Assembly: GCF_001594145.1 (NCBI RefSeq)
Contig: NZ_LVCF01000040.1
Coordinates: forward strand, 1-64,000
Length of the DNA stretch: 64,000 nucleotides
Origin: Branchiibius sp. NY16-3462-2
Lineage (GTDB): Bacteria; Actinomycetota; Actinomycetes; Actinomycetales; Dermatophilaceae
Direction of reading: 5' to 3'
The translations under genes and the position numbers were made by a program. Below are positions 1 to 8,508 of the stretch, piece by piece; positions within the stretch are counted from its first letter, which is position 1, and each line of letters opens with the position of its first letter. The notes below the pieces were generated by a model. That model was not told where the DNA came from, ran no database searches, and saw only the letters and a list, made by a program, of their open reading frames with translations.

Positions 1-170
1 CTGGCAATCAAACTCGACAAGAGCACCCAACGTCAAAAACGTCAGGCAACAATTATTCGCTGACAACCAATCAAAAAACAATTGGCATCAATCACTCGAC
101 ACACTATTGAGTTCTCAAGAAACACGCTGTCCACCGTGATCTTCCCTTGCGGGTTTCTCACCGAGGCAAC
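1..170 (-). promoter_or_regulatory. rRNA operon leader (pre-16S region); 16S gene lies beyond the window edge
   Basis: The minus strand carries an AT-rich stretch with the element TTGAGAACTCAATAGTGTG (about 101-121). This is typical of actinobacterial transcribed leaders just upstream of 16S rRNA. It lies downstream of tyrS, and tyrS followed by an rRNA operon is a common actinobacterial order. The 16S gene itself is not in the window, so the assignment rests on the leader sequence and the context. Confidence 0.6.
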
Positions 171-176
171 TTCTAA

Positions 177-206
177 AACTTACCACCGCTACTTGCGACT
201 TTCCAA
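177..206 (-). promoter_or_regulatory. Candidate rRNA operon promoter
   Basis: On the minus strand TTGGAA (206-201) and TAAGTT (182-177) are separated by 18 bp. The TAAGTT hexamer resembles the -10 of actinobacterial rrn promoters. A start site near 170 would give a leader of about 170 nt before the window edge. The call is by eye; the -35 is imperfect and further rrn promoters may exist in 210-380. Confidence 0.4.
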
Positions 207-386
207 ATCCGCTTTTCCGCCCGATCCGAGCGGATCTGCAGGTCCACGCGAGCGCGACGAATCGTCGTACTCGAGACTTGGAAGGTGCCCACGAAGCGGG
301 GCGATGAGCCGGGACCGGCCAGCCTTCCGGCTGTCCGTGCCTCCCTGGCAACCCCGTGAACATTACGCGACGAGGCCGATGGCGCC

Positions 387-410
387 AAAACGGGGGGGGT
401 GCCCCCCCAC
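387..410 (-). terminator. Terminator downstream of tyrS
   Basis: Reading the minus strand, a run of seven G and a run of eight C flank a CA dinucleotide and are followed by GTTTT. This gives a G/C stem with a short U tract, between the tyrS stop and the rRNA promoter. The long homopolymers are also prone to sequencing error. It would separate the arginine/tyrS transcript from the rRNA operon. Confidence 0.5.
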
Positions 411-450
411 GATGTGAGCAGCCACCCGCCGCAGAGTGGGAAACCGCAGG

Positions 451-1713
451 TCAGCGCGGCATCCGAGCCGCTGCCTGGTGCTTGCGGCCGCGTTTGAGCA
501 GGGCCACGCGATCATGCAGGTAGTCCTTCTCCTCCAGCACCGCGGTGATCGAATCGACCTTTGCGTTGTTCAGCGAGATCCCACCCTCGGTGACTAGGCG
601 CCGGGCGGCGTTACGGCTGTCGGCGATCCCCACCGCCACCAACGCATCGACCAGCTCGGTGCCCGGTGGCACGTCGGCGCCCGGCAGTTCGTTCGTGGCA
701 CCCCGCAGGGTGTCCGCGTCCAGCGCCGTGATGTCGCCCTTGCCGAACAGCGCTTCGGAGGCCGCCTTCACCGCATCCGTTGCCGCCTGGCCGTGCACCA
801 ACGTCGTGACCTGCTCGGCCAGCGTGCGCTGCGCGGCCCGGCGGAAGGGCTCCTGCTCCACCTGTCGCTCCAAATCCTCGATCTCTGCCCGCCGCAGATC
901 CGTCAATGCCTTGAGCAGGCTGATGACCGAGGCATCCTCGGTGTTGAGGAAGTACTGGTAGAAGGCGTACGGCGTGGTCATGTCCGCCGACAGCCACACG
1001 GCATTGCCTTCGGACTTGCCGAACTTGCGCCCCGTGGAGTCGGTCAGCAGCGGCGTGGCCAGCGCATGCACCGTCTTGCCCTCCACCCGGTGCACCAGAT
1101 CGACACCGGCGGTGATGTTTCCCCCCTGGTCACTGCCGCCGATCTCCCGCGTGCAGTTGTGGGCGCGGAACAACTCCAGGTAGTCCATCGCCTGCAGGAT
1201 CTGGTAGCTGAACTCCGTGTAGGAGATCCCCTGTTCGCTCTCCAACCGGCGCGCGACCGCTTCCTTGCGAATCATCGTGTTGACCCGGAAGTGCTGGCCG
1301 ATGTCGCGCAGGAAGTCCAGCGCACTGAGCGGCGCCGTCCAGTCGAGGTTGTTCACCAGGATGGCGGGGTTGTCACCGTCGAAAGCCAGAAGCGGCCCGA
1401 CGAGCGCCTTGATCCGGTCGACCGACTGCGCGATCGTCTCCTTGCTCTGCAGCACCCGCTCGGAGTCCGGCTTGGGGTCACCGATCAGACCGGTCGAGCC
1501 GCCGACCAGGCAGATCACCCGGTGACCAGCGGCCTGCATCCGCCGCAGGACCGACAACTGCACGAAGTTGCCGAAGTGCAATGACGGCGCACTGGGGTCG
1601 AACCCGCAATAGACCGTGATCGGCCCGTCGGCGAGTGCCTTGCGCAGCGCGGACTCGTCGGTGGTCTCCGCCACCAGTCCCCGCCACTGCAGCTCGTCGA
1701 AAAAGTCGCTCAC
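451..1713 (-). CDS. tyrS: Tyrosyl-tRNA synthetase
   Basis: This cytosolic class I aminoacyl-tRNA synthetase (420 aa) charges tRNA-Tyr. The first ATP-binding signature appears as HFGN at residues 46-49 and the KMSKS equivalent as KFGKS at 230-234. A C-terminal S4-like RNA-binding domain follows after about residue 345. The length is normal for the family. The start is GTG at 1713. It is the last gene of the run that begins with infC, 41 bp after the DNA glycosylase gene, and is followed by a terminator and the rRNA leader. Confidence 0.97.
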   Translation of the reverse strand: MSDFFDELQWRGLVAETTDESALRKALADGPITVYCGFDPSAPSLHFGNFVQLSVLRRMQAAGHRVICLVGGSTGLIGDPKPDSERVLQSKETIAQSVDRIKALVGPLLAFDGDNPAILVNNLDWTAPLSALDFLRDIGQHFRVNTMIRKEAVARRLESEQGISYTEFSYQILQAMDYLELFRAHNCTREIGGSDQGGNITAGVDLVHRVEGKTVHALATPLLTDSTGRKFGKSEGNAVWLSADMTTPYAFYQYFLNTEDASVISLLKALTDLRRAEIEDLERQVEQEPFRRAAQRTLAEQVTTLVHGQAATDAVKAASEALFGKGDITALDADTLRGATNELPGADVPPGTELVDALVAVGIADSRNAARRLVTEGGISLNNAKVDSITAVLEEKDYLHDRVALLKRGRKHQAAARMPR

Positions 1714-1754
1714 GATCGTGTTGTCCTGTCTGTCGAAGATGGCTGACTGCCTGG

Positions 1755-2378
1755 TCAGCTTGGCGTACGCCGAGTGGCCCGGCGCGCTCTATTCTCACCT
1801 GCCGGACGGTAGGCGGAGACGAACGGGTCACCGGCCAGCCAGAACCGCCAGGGGAACAGCGTGCCGTCACCGCCGGCCCCGCGGACGCCGACCCGTGGTC
1901 CGGATTCGATTGCCGTCGCCGGCGCCGCCTCGTGCAGGATCACCGCATGCTCATCGCCACGTGAGGACACGACCGGCGCGCCATTGTCCGCAAGGGTGAG
2001 CCCCAACGCCTGCGCCAATCTGGCCGGCCCGCGCGCCAGGTCCCGGTCGGTGACGGCGCCCCGCCGCCCCCGGGCGATGTCGATCCCGTCGACGATCTCG
2101 CCGGACCGGATCAGCGCCGCGGCGGCCGAACCGTTTTGCGACAGAACGATGTTGGCGCAGTGGTGCATTCCGTAGGTGAAGTAGACGTACAAGTGCCGTG
2201 GCGGACCGAACATGACCGCGTTGCGGTTCGTGCGGCCGCGGAAGGCGTGCGAGCCGGGGTCGACCTCCCCGGCGTACGCCTCGACCTCCGTGATGCGCAC
2301 GGTGACTCCCGCGTGGGACAGCTGCGCGCCGAGCAGCGCCCGGGTCTGGTCCAGCAGCAGAGGTACGTCGAGAGGCAC
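1755..2378 (-). CDS. mpg: DNA-3-methyladenine glycosylase (AAG/MPG family)
   Basis: Monofunctional base-excision repair glycosylase of about 207 aa that removes alkylated purines such as 3-methyladenine. Family features are visible: RITEVEAYAG near the N-terminus, SHAFRGRTNRNAVMFGP, and LYVYFTYGMHHCANIV with its intercalating-loop region. A longer reading frame extends upstream to 2480. GTG at 2378 is preferred because it lies one base after the argH stop and gives the normal family length. It is probably translated from the arginine operon mRNA; the link to arginine synthesis is positional only. Confidence 0.92.
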   Translation of the reverse strand: MPLDVPLLLDQTRALLGAQLSHAGVTVRITEVEAYAGEVDPGSHAFRGRTNRNAVMFGPPRHLYVYFTYGMHHCANIVLSQNGSAAAALIRSGEIVDGIDIARGRRGAVTDRDLARGPARLAQALGLTLADNGAPVVSSRGDEHAVILHEAAPATAIESGPRVGVRGAGGDGTLFPWRFWLAGDPFVSAYRPAGENRARRATRRTPS

Positions 2379-2379
2379 G

Positions 2380-3810
2380 TCAGCGGATCTGCGGCAGTTC
2401 GTCGGCCCAGGTCCGGTACTCCTGCGAGGTCTTCGTCGCCTGCGCCAGCTGTTCCTCGACCCGTGCCGGAGCAGTCCCACCGGTGGCGTCGCGGGAGGCG
2501 AGCGAGCCCTCGACGGTGAGCACTCGGCGTACGTCGGGGGTCAGGTTGGGATTGATCGCCGCCAGGTCCGCGTCGGTCAGGTCCCAGAGCTCGATGCCGC
2601 GCTCCTCGCACTCCCGCACGCACGCACCGGCCACTTCGTGCGCGACCCGGAACGGGACTCCCTCACGAACGAGCCACTCCGCGATGTCCGTCGCCAGCGC
2701 GAACCCCTGCGGCGCAAGCGATTCCAGACGTTCGGTGTTGAAGGTCAACGTCGCGACCATTCCGCTCACTGCCGGCAGCAGCACCTCGAGAGTGTCCACC
2801 GCGTCGAAGACCGGCTCCTTGTCCTCCTGCAGGTCGCGGTTGTAGGCCAGTGGCAGCGCCTTGAGAGTCGTCAGCAGTCCGGCCAGGTCGCCGACCAGAC
2901 GGCCCGCCTTGCCGCGGGCCAACTCCGCCACATCGGGGTTCTTCTTCTGCGGCATGATGCTCGAGCCCGTCGAGTAGGCATCGTCGAGCGTGACGAAGGA
3001 GAACTCCTTGGTCGCCCACAGCACGATCTCCTCGGCGAGCCGGGACACGTCGACCGCGGCCATCGCGGCCACGAAGGCGAACTCGGCGGCGAAATCACGA
3101 CCGGCAGTCCCGTCGATCGAGTTGGCACTACTGCGGGTGAAGCCCAGGTCCTGCGCCACTGACAGCGGATCCAGACCCAGCGACGAACCAGCCAATGCCC
3201 CTGAGCCGTAGGGCGACTCGTCGGCGCGCCGATCCCAGTCGCGCAACCGGTCCACGTCGCGCAGCAGTGCCCACGCGTGCGCCTGGAGGTGATGGGACAG
3301 CAGCACCGGCTGGGCGTGCTGCAGGTGGGTGCGCCCGGGCATCGCCACCCCGAGGTGCGCCTGCGCCTGGCCGAGCAGCGCGTCCACCACGTCCAGCAGC
3401 AACGCCGCGACGGAGCGGGCGTGCGCACGCAGGTACATCCGGAACAGCGTGGCAATCTGGTCGTTGCGCGAGCGACCGGCCCGCAACCGTCCGCCGACGT
3501 CGGCACCAGCGCGTTCGATCAAGCCGCGCTCCAACGCAGTGTGGACGTCCTCGTCACCGGGCGCAGGAGTGAACTCACCAGAACGCACGTCGGTCAGCAA
3601 CTGGTCGAGACCGGCCAGCATCGCGGTGAGCCCCTCGTCGTCCAGCAGGCCCGCCGCGTGCAGAACACGGGCGTGCGCCCGTGAGCCGGCGATATCGAAT
3701 TCGGCCAGGCGCCAATCGAAATGGGTGGATTTGGACAGTGCGGCCAGGGCATCGGCCGGCCCGCCGGCGAAGCGGCCACCCCACAAGGCGAGATTGCCAT
3801 CGGTGTTCAC
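2380..3810 (-). CDS. argH: Argininosuccinate lyase
   Basis: Last enzyme of arginine synthesis; it splits argininosuccinate into arginine and fumarate. The 476-aa protein begins at GTG and opens with LWGGRF, typical of the family. It carries the fumarase/aspartase superfamily signature GSSIMPQKKNP in the central part. It lies 11 bp after argR and ends one base before mpg. In many actinobacteria argG sits between argR and argH; here it does not. Confidence 0.97.
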   Translation of the reverse strand: MNTDGNLALWGGRFAGGPADALAALSKSTHFDWRLAEFDIAGSRAHARVLHAAGLLDDEGLTAMLAGLDQLLTDVRSGEFTPAPGDEDVHTALERGLIERAGADVGGRLRAGRSRNDQIATLFRMYLRAHARSVAALLLDVVDALLGQAQAHLGVAMPGRTHLQHAQPVLLSHHLQAHAWALLRDVDRLRDWDRRADESPYGSGALAGSSLGLDPLSVAQDLGFTRSSANSIDGTAGRDFAAEFAFVAAMAAVDVSRLAEEIVLWATKEFSFVTLDDAYSTGSSIMPQKKNPDVAELARGKAGRLVGDLAGLLTTLKALPLAYNRDLQEDKEPVFDAVDTLEVLLPAVSGMVATLTFNTERLESLAPQGFALATDIAEWLVREGVPFRVAHEVAGACVRECEERGIELWDLTDADLAAINPNLTPDVRRVLTVEGSLASRDATGGTAPARVEEQLAQATKTSQEYRTWADELPQIR

Positions 3811-3821
3811 GCGGACTCCTC

Positions 3822-4316
3822 CTACTGCTGTGCGAGTTCGAGCAGCGTGCGCACCAGGCGGGTCGCAGCGCTCTTGGACTCGGTGATGATCAAGATCGTG
3901 TCATCGCCGGCGATCGTTCCGAGCACCGACGGCAGCCCGGCGTGATCGATGGCTGAGGCCAGGAAACTCGCGGCACCCGCCGGAGTCCGCACGACGACCT
4001 GGTTGGTGGCACCGACGGCGGTGACCAGGAGCTCGCCGGCCACCCGCCGGAGACGGTCGGTCGGCGCCTCGATGTCCTCGCCGCCGGCGCGCGGGGCCGG
4101 GTCACCGCCTTCGCCGGGGACGGCGTAAACCAGATCCCTGCCGCGGCGCACCTTCACCGCGCCGAGTTCGACCAGATCGCGCGACAGGGTCGCCTGGGTG
4201 ACATCGACTCCGTCCAGCGCCAGCTGCTCGGCGAGTTGGGTCTGTGAGCGGATCATCTGGCTGGCGATGATCTGGGCGATCCGCTGCTGACGGCCGGTGC
4301 GGGTGGCGACGATCAT
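3822..4316 (-). CDS. argR: Arginine repressor
   Basis: DNA-binding regulator of arginine genes, 164 aa. The N-terminal winged helix includes the stretch TQAELA-like TQLAEQLALDGVDVTQATLSR (split here as TQLAEQLAL and VTQATLSRDL). The C-terminal domain has the trimerisation and arginine-binding region (GTIAGDDTILII). The ATG at 4316 overlaps the argF stop (ATGA), which fixes the start; a longer frame to 4448 is argF shadow. Arginine is the expected corepressor, and the likely target is the site before argC. Confidence 0.95.
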   Translation of the reverse strand: MIVATRTGRQQRIAQIIASQMIRSQTQLAEQLALDGVDVTQATLSRDLVELGAVKVRRGRDLVYAVPGEGGDPAPRAGGEDIEAPTDRLRRVAGELLVTAVGATNQVVVRTPAGAASFLASAIDHAGLPSVLGTIAGDDTILIITESKSAATRLVRTLLELAQQ

Positions 4317-5245
4317 CCCTGCTCCAACAGGAACTCCAGCAGCGCCTTCTGCGCGTGCAACCGGTTCTCGGCCTCGTCCCAGACGACCGACTGCGGCCCG
4401 TCGATCACTGCCGCCTCGATCTCGAAACCCCGGTAGGCGGGCAGGCAATGCATCGCGATGGCGTCGGGCGCGGCGTACGTCATGAGGTCGGAGGTCAGCG
4501 CGTACGGCGCGAACGGGGAGTCCGTGCCCTTCCGCTCGCCTGCCTCGTCCTCCATCCCCATCGAGACCCAGGTGTCGGTGATGACCACGTCCGCTCCCGT
4601 CACGGCCGCGACGGCGTCAGTCCCGATCTGGACGCTCCCGCCCGTCGATGCAGCGAGTCCGGTTGCCCGGGAGACGATCTCAGGGGCCGGTTGGTGGGTA
4701 CCGGGGCCGGCGAGGCGCACGTGCAGACCGGCCAACGCACCGCCGAGCAGGTAGGAGTTGGCCATGTTGTTGGCGCAGTCGCCGACGTACGTCATCGTCA
4801 GACCGGGTAGGGCGCCCTTGTGCTCGGTGATCGTCAACAGGTCGGCCAGGATCTGGCAGGGGTGGAAGTCGTCGGTCAGCGCGTTGACGACGGGGACATC
4901 CACGAACTGGCTCATCTGTTCGAGGCGCTCCTGGGCGTAGGTGCGCCACACGATCGCCGACACCTGTCGGCCGACCACCCGGGCGACGTCCGGGATGGAT
5001 TCACGGGTGCCGATCTGGGCCAGCTTGCCGTCCACCACCATCGGGTAGCCACCCAACTCCACGACCCCGGTGCTGAACGACAACTGCGTCCGCAACGTCG
5101 GCTTGTCGAAGATCAATGCGACCGACCGGGGCCCTGCCAACACCCGGCTGGCGAACCGCTCCTTTTTGAGTTCGGCTGCGCGCGTGAGGATCTGCGCCTG
5201 CTCGGCGGCTGTGATGTCGTCGTCGCGCAGGAAGTGCCGCACCAT
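4313..5245 (-). CDS. argF: Ornithine carbamoyltransferase
   Basis: Transfers carbamoyl phosphate to ornithine to make citrulline, as a cytosolic trimer; about 310 aa. The carbamoyl-phosphate loop appears as KPTLRTQLSFSTG, close to the usual STRTR motif but with LRTQ. HPCQ and HCLP motifs are present for carbamoyl phosphate and ornithine binding. GTG at 5248 and ATG at 5245 are adjacent; ATG is preferred because GGAGG is 7 bp upstream. The start overlaps the argD stop and the end overlaps the argR start. Confidence 0.96.
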   Translation of the reverse strand: MVRHFLRDDDITAAEQAQILTRAAELKKERFASRVLAGPRSVALIFDKPTLRTQLSFSTGVVELGGYPMVVDGKLAQIGTRESIPDVARVVGRQVSAIVWRTYAQERLEQMSQFVDVPVVNALTDDFHPCQILADLLTITEHKGALPGLTMTYVGDCANNMANSYLLGGALAGLHVRLAGPGTHQPAPEIVSRATGLAASTGGSVQIGTDAVAAVTGADVVITDTWVSMGMEDEAGERKGTDSPFAPYALTSDLMTYAAPDAIAMHCLPAYRGFEIEAAVIDGPQSVVWDEAENRLHAQKALLEFLLEQG

Positions 5246-6435
5246 CACGCCACCTCCAGCAGGTCCGGCAGCGCGCCGACGAACTGGTCGATCTCGGTGG
5301 TTCCGATGATCAGCGGCGGAGCCAGGCGCAGCGCGTCGGGTGCCACCGGGTTGATGATGATGCCGCGGTCACGCGCCCGCTCGGCGACCTGGGCGGACAC
5401 CGGCTCGGCCAGGGTGATCGCGCGCAGCAGGCCCGCTCCCCGCACGCCGGTGATCAGCGGGTGGCGCAGCGTCGTCACCTGCTGCGTGAGGTACTCACCC
5501 ATGCGTTGGGCGTTGCCCACCAGCTCCTGCTCCTCGATGGTCTCCAGGACAGCCAGGCCGGCCGCGGCTGCCAGGGGGTTGCCGCCGAAGGTCGAGCCGT
5601 GCTGTCCGACGGTGAGCAGATCCGACACCGCAGCACCGAAGGTGACCAGTGCTCCGATCGGCACGCCACCACCCAGGCCTTTGGCCAGCGTGATCGCGTC
5701 CGGACGGACCTCCTCATGCTCATACCCGAACCAGCGACCGGTGCGGCCGATGCCGCTCTGGATCTCATCGACGATGAGCAAAGCACCTGCAGCAGTAGTG
5801 ATCTCGCGAGCAGCGCGCAGATAGCCAGCATCCGGTGCGATCACCCCGGCCTCGCCCTGGATCGGTTCGAGGACCACTGCGCCGGTCTCCTGCGACACCG
5901 CCGCACGCAGAGCATCGACGTTTCCGTAGGGCACGTGAGAGACACCCGGGATGAGCGGTTCGAAGGGCTCGCGGTACGCCGGTTTGTAGGTCAGCGCCAG
6001 CGCCCCCGTGGTGCGGCCGTGGAAGGCGCCCTCGGCGGCCACGATCCCCGTGCGCCCGGTGCGGCGGCTGAGTTTGATGGCTGCTTCGATGGCCTCCGCG
6101 CCGGAGTTGGCGAAGAAAACCTTGGACCCGTCCGGCGCCTTGCTGAGATCCAACAGCCGCTCGGCCAATGCGATCTGCCCCGGGGAGGTGAACAGGTTGG
6201 AGACGTGCAGCGCCTCACCGGCCTGCTTGGAGATGGCACTCACCAACGCGGGGTGCCCGTGGCCGAGTGAACTGACCGCGAGCCCACCGACCAGGTCGAG
6301 ATACTTGTTACCTTCGACATCCCATACGTAGCAACCAGATCCGTGGCTAAGGACCAGCGGCGGGCGGCCGAAGACTCCGAGCAGGCTGGCCTGATAGCGA
6401 TCGAGCAGACCGTCATTGGTCAGGTGGTCAGTCAT
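5245..6435 (-). CDS. argD: Acetylornithine aminotransferase
   Basis: Class III PLP-dependent aminotransferase (396 aa) that converts N-acetylglutamate semialdehyde to N-acetylornithine. The cofactor region is visible as LIVDEIQSGIGRTG, and the lysine lies in the LAKGLGGG segment. The ATG at 6435 sits inside the argB 3' end (8-bp overlap) and behind a good GGAGG. The longer frame to 6735 is argB shadow. In related operons this enzyme may also act in lysine synthesis. Confidence 0.96.
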   Translation of the reverse strand: MTDHLTNDGLLDRYQASLLGVFGRPPLVLSHGSGCYVWDVEGNKYLDLVGGLAVSSLGHGHPALVSAISKQAGEALHVSNLFTSPGQIALAERLLDLSKAPDGSKVFFANSGAEAIEAAIKLSRRTGRTGIVAAEGAFHGRTTGALALTYKPAYREPFEPLIPGVSHVPYGNVDALRAAVSQETGAVVLEPIQGEAGVIAPDAGYLRAAREITTAAGALLIVDEIQSGIGRTGRWFGYEHEEVRPDAITLAKGLGGGVPIGALVTFGAAVSDLLTVGQHGSTFGGNPLAAAAGLAVLETIEEQELVGNAQRMGEYLTQQVTTLRHPLITGVRGAGLLRAITLAEPVSAQVAERARDRGIIINPVAPDALRLAPPLIIGTTEIDQFVGALPDLLEVA

Positions 6436-7360
6436 CCATTCCCTCCTCGGGGAGCACCATGGTGCCGATACCGGCATCGGTGAAGACTTCGAGCAACAAC
6501 GAGTGCGGCGCGCGTCCGTCGATGACGTGCGCTTGCGGGACGCCGCCGCGGATCGCGCGCACGCACGCTTCCAGTTTGGGGACCATGCCCGAATCCACTC
6601 GTTGCAGAAGCTGTTCCGCGCGGTCCACCGGCAGTGACGACAGCAGGGAGTCCCGGTCGGGCCAGTTGTCGTAGACGCCTTCGACATCAGTGAGAACCAC
6701 CAGCTTGTGAGCGCCGAGAGCCACGGCCAGCGCACTGGCTGCGGTGTCCGCGTTGACGTTGAGCACGTCCCCCTCGTTGTCCAGATCGGGCGCGATCGAG
6801 GACACCACCGGAATCCGACCGGCTCGCAACAGATCTCGCACGGCAGCCGGGTTCACGGTGACAACGTCGCCGACCAGGCCGATGTCGACGGTCTCACCGT
6901 CCACCAGCGCACCGCGGCGACGTGCACCGAACAGCGAGCCGTCCTCACCGGACAGTCCCACGGCCAGGGCGCCGTGCGCGTTGATCAGGTTGATCAACTC
7001 CCGCGAGACCTGACCGGTCAGCACCATCCGGACGATGTCCATGACCTCCGGGGTGGTCACCCGCAGGCCGCCCTTGAACTCAGAGACCAGGCCGACGCGG
7101 TCGAGCATCGCCTGGATCTGCGGTCCGCCGCCGTGCACCACGACCACCCGCAGACCGGCGTACCGCATGAAGGCAACGTCCTGGGCGAACGCGGCCTTGA
7201 GGGTCTCGTCGGTCATGGCGTTGCCGCCGTATTTCACCACCACGAGGGCATCCTGGAACCGCTGCAGCCACGGCAGCGCTTCGACCAGCGTCGCTGCCTT
7301 GCCCGCGGCGACGCTCAGATCAGTCGGTGGGCGTTGCTTCTTGACCTCGTCGGCGCTCAT
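6428..7360 (-). CDS. argB: Acetylglutamate kinase
   Basis: Phosphorylates N-acetylglutamate, usually the feedback-controlled step; 310 aa. The amino-acid kinase fold is shown by VVKYGGNAM near the N-terminus, VVVVHGGGPQI, and LNVNADTAAS towards the C-terminus. ATG at 7360 overlaps the argJ stop (ATGA). An N-terminal extension of about 30 residues before the kinase core is consistent with the arginine-sensitive hexameric type; that inhibition is inferred from the family. Confidence 0.96.
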   Translation of the reverse strand: MSADEVKKQRPPTDLSVAAGKAATLVEALPWLQRFQDALVVVKYGGNAMTDETLKAAFAQDVAFMRYAGLRVVVVHGGGPQIQAMLDRVGLVSEFKGGLRVTTPEVMDIVRMVLTGQVSRELINLINAHGALAVGLSGEDGSLFGARRRGALVDGETVDIGLVGDVVTVNPAAVRDLLRAGRIPVVSSIAPDLDNEGDVLNVNADTAASALAVALGAHKLVVLTDVEGVYDNWPDRDSLLSSLPVDRAEQLLQRVDSGMVPKLEACVRAIRGGVPQAHVIDGRAPHSLLLEVFTDAGIGTMVLPEEGMDD

Positions 7361-8508
7361 GTCGAATACGCCGAGTTCTCGTGCACGTAGTCGTGCGTCA
7401 GATCGTTCGTCCACACGGTGACCGTCTCTGCCCCCGCGTTGAGATCAACCACCAGGTGCACCTCGCGGCCGGACAGGTCGACCAACGAACGGTCGTCGCC
7501 CACTCCCCCGTCGCGGCAGACCTGCACGCCGTTCATGCTGACGGCCAGCTGCTCGGGCACGAAGGCCGCCTTGGTCGTACCGACGGCCGCAAGCACCCGC
7601 CCCCAGTTCGGATCGCGGCCGAAGATCGCGCACTTGAACAGGTTGTTGCGGGCGATCGCGCGGGCCACTTCCAGGGCATCGTCCTCGCTCGCGGCCGTGC
7701 GCACCTCTATCGCGATATCGTGCGCCGCGCCTTCTGCGTCGCCGATCAACTGACGCGCCAGGTCGGCGCAGCACTGGGTGACGGCACCGGCGAGTTCCTC
7801 GGTCGTGGGCCGGATGCCACTGGCACCGGAGGACATCAGCAACACTGTGTCGTTGGTGGACTGGCACCCGTCGGAGTCGATCCGGTCGAACGTCACGTGC
7901 GTGGCCGATCGCAGTACGCCGTCCAGCACCTGATCGTCGACCACCGCGTCCGTGGTGAGGACTACGAGCATCGTGGCCAGAGCCGGCGCCAACATGCCGG
8001 CCCCTTTGGCCATGCCGCCGACGACCCAGCCGTTGCCCTGCACCACAGCGGTTTTGGCCACTGTGTCCGTGGTCATGATGGCTTCGGCAGCGGCTGCGCC
8101 ACCATCAGCGGTGAGCTGCTGGCCGGCCTCGGCGATGCCAGCGGACAGCTTCGGCATCGGCAGCAGTTCGCCGATGAGTCCGGTCGAGCAGACCACGACA
8201 TCACCGGCGGAGAGCCCGGTGACCTCGGCCACCTGCTCGGCGGTGCGGTGCGTGTCCAGGAAACCCTGGCTGCCGGTGATCGCATTGGCACCGCCGGAGT
8301 TCAGCACCACCGCGTCCACCCGGCCGTCCGTCACGACCTGCTTGCTCCAGGTCACCGGGGCGGCACAGACCCGGTTGCTCGTGAAGACCGCCGCCGCGTG
8401 ATGATCGGGGCCGTCGTTGACGACGAGAGCGACGTCCGGCCTCCCGCTCGGCTTCAGCCCGGCAGTCACCCCGCTGGCCCGGAACCCCTGTGCTGCAGTG
8501 ACACTCAC
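7357..8508 (-). CDS. argJ: Bifunctional ornithine acetyltransferase / N-acetylglutamate synthase
   Basis: Moves the acetyl group from acetylornithine to glutamate, closing the cyclic arginine pathway; 383 aa. The self-cleavage site with its nucleophilic threonine appears as AIMTTDT. The conserved N-terminal segments (AAVFTSN, LNSGGANAITG) are intact. The GTG start overlaps the argC stop (GTGA). Whether it also uses acetyl-CoA (bifunctional) cannot be decided by eye. Confidence 0.96.
   Translation of the reverse strand: MSVTAAQGFRASGVTAGLKPSGRPDVALVVNDGPDHHAAAVFTSNRVCAAPVTWSKQVVTDGRVDAVVLNSGGANAITGSQGFLDTHRTAEQVAEVTGLSAGDVVVCSTGLIGELLPMPKLSAGIAEAGQQLTADGGAAAAEAIMTTDTVAKTAVVQGNGWVVGGMAKGAGMLAPALATMLVVLTTDAVVDDQVLDGVLRSATHVTFDRIDSDGCQSTNDTVLLMSSGASGIRPTTEELAGAVTQCCADLARQLIGDAEGAAHDIAIEVRTAASEDDALEVARAIARNNLFKCAIFGRDPNWGRVLAAVGTTKAAFVPEQLAVSMNGVQVCRDGGVGDDRSLVDLSGREVHLVVDLNAGAETVTVWTNDLTHDYVHENSAYST

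Noticed and set aside
1..170. The start of a 16S rRNA gene
   Set aside because: Only leader sequence is present; no conserved 16S 5' end could be read before the window edge.
793..1584. 263-aa plus-strand frame inside tyrS
   Set aside because: It overlaps tyrS completely and shows only Arg/His/Gln-rich shadow sequence.
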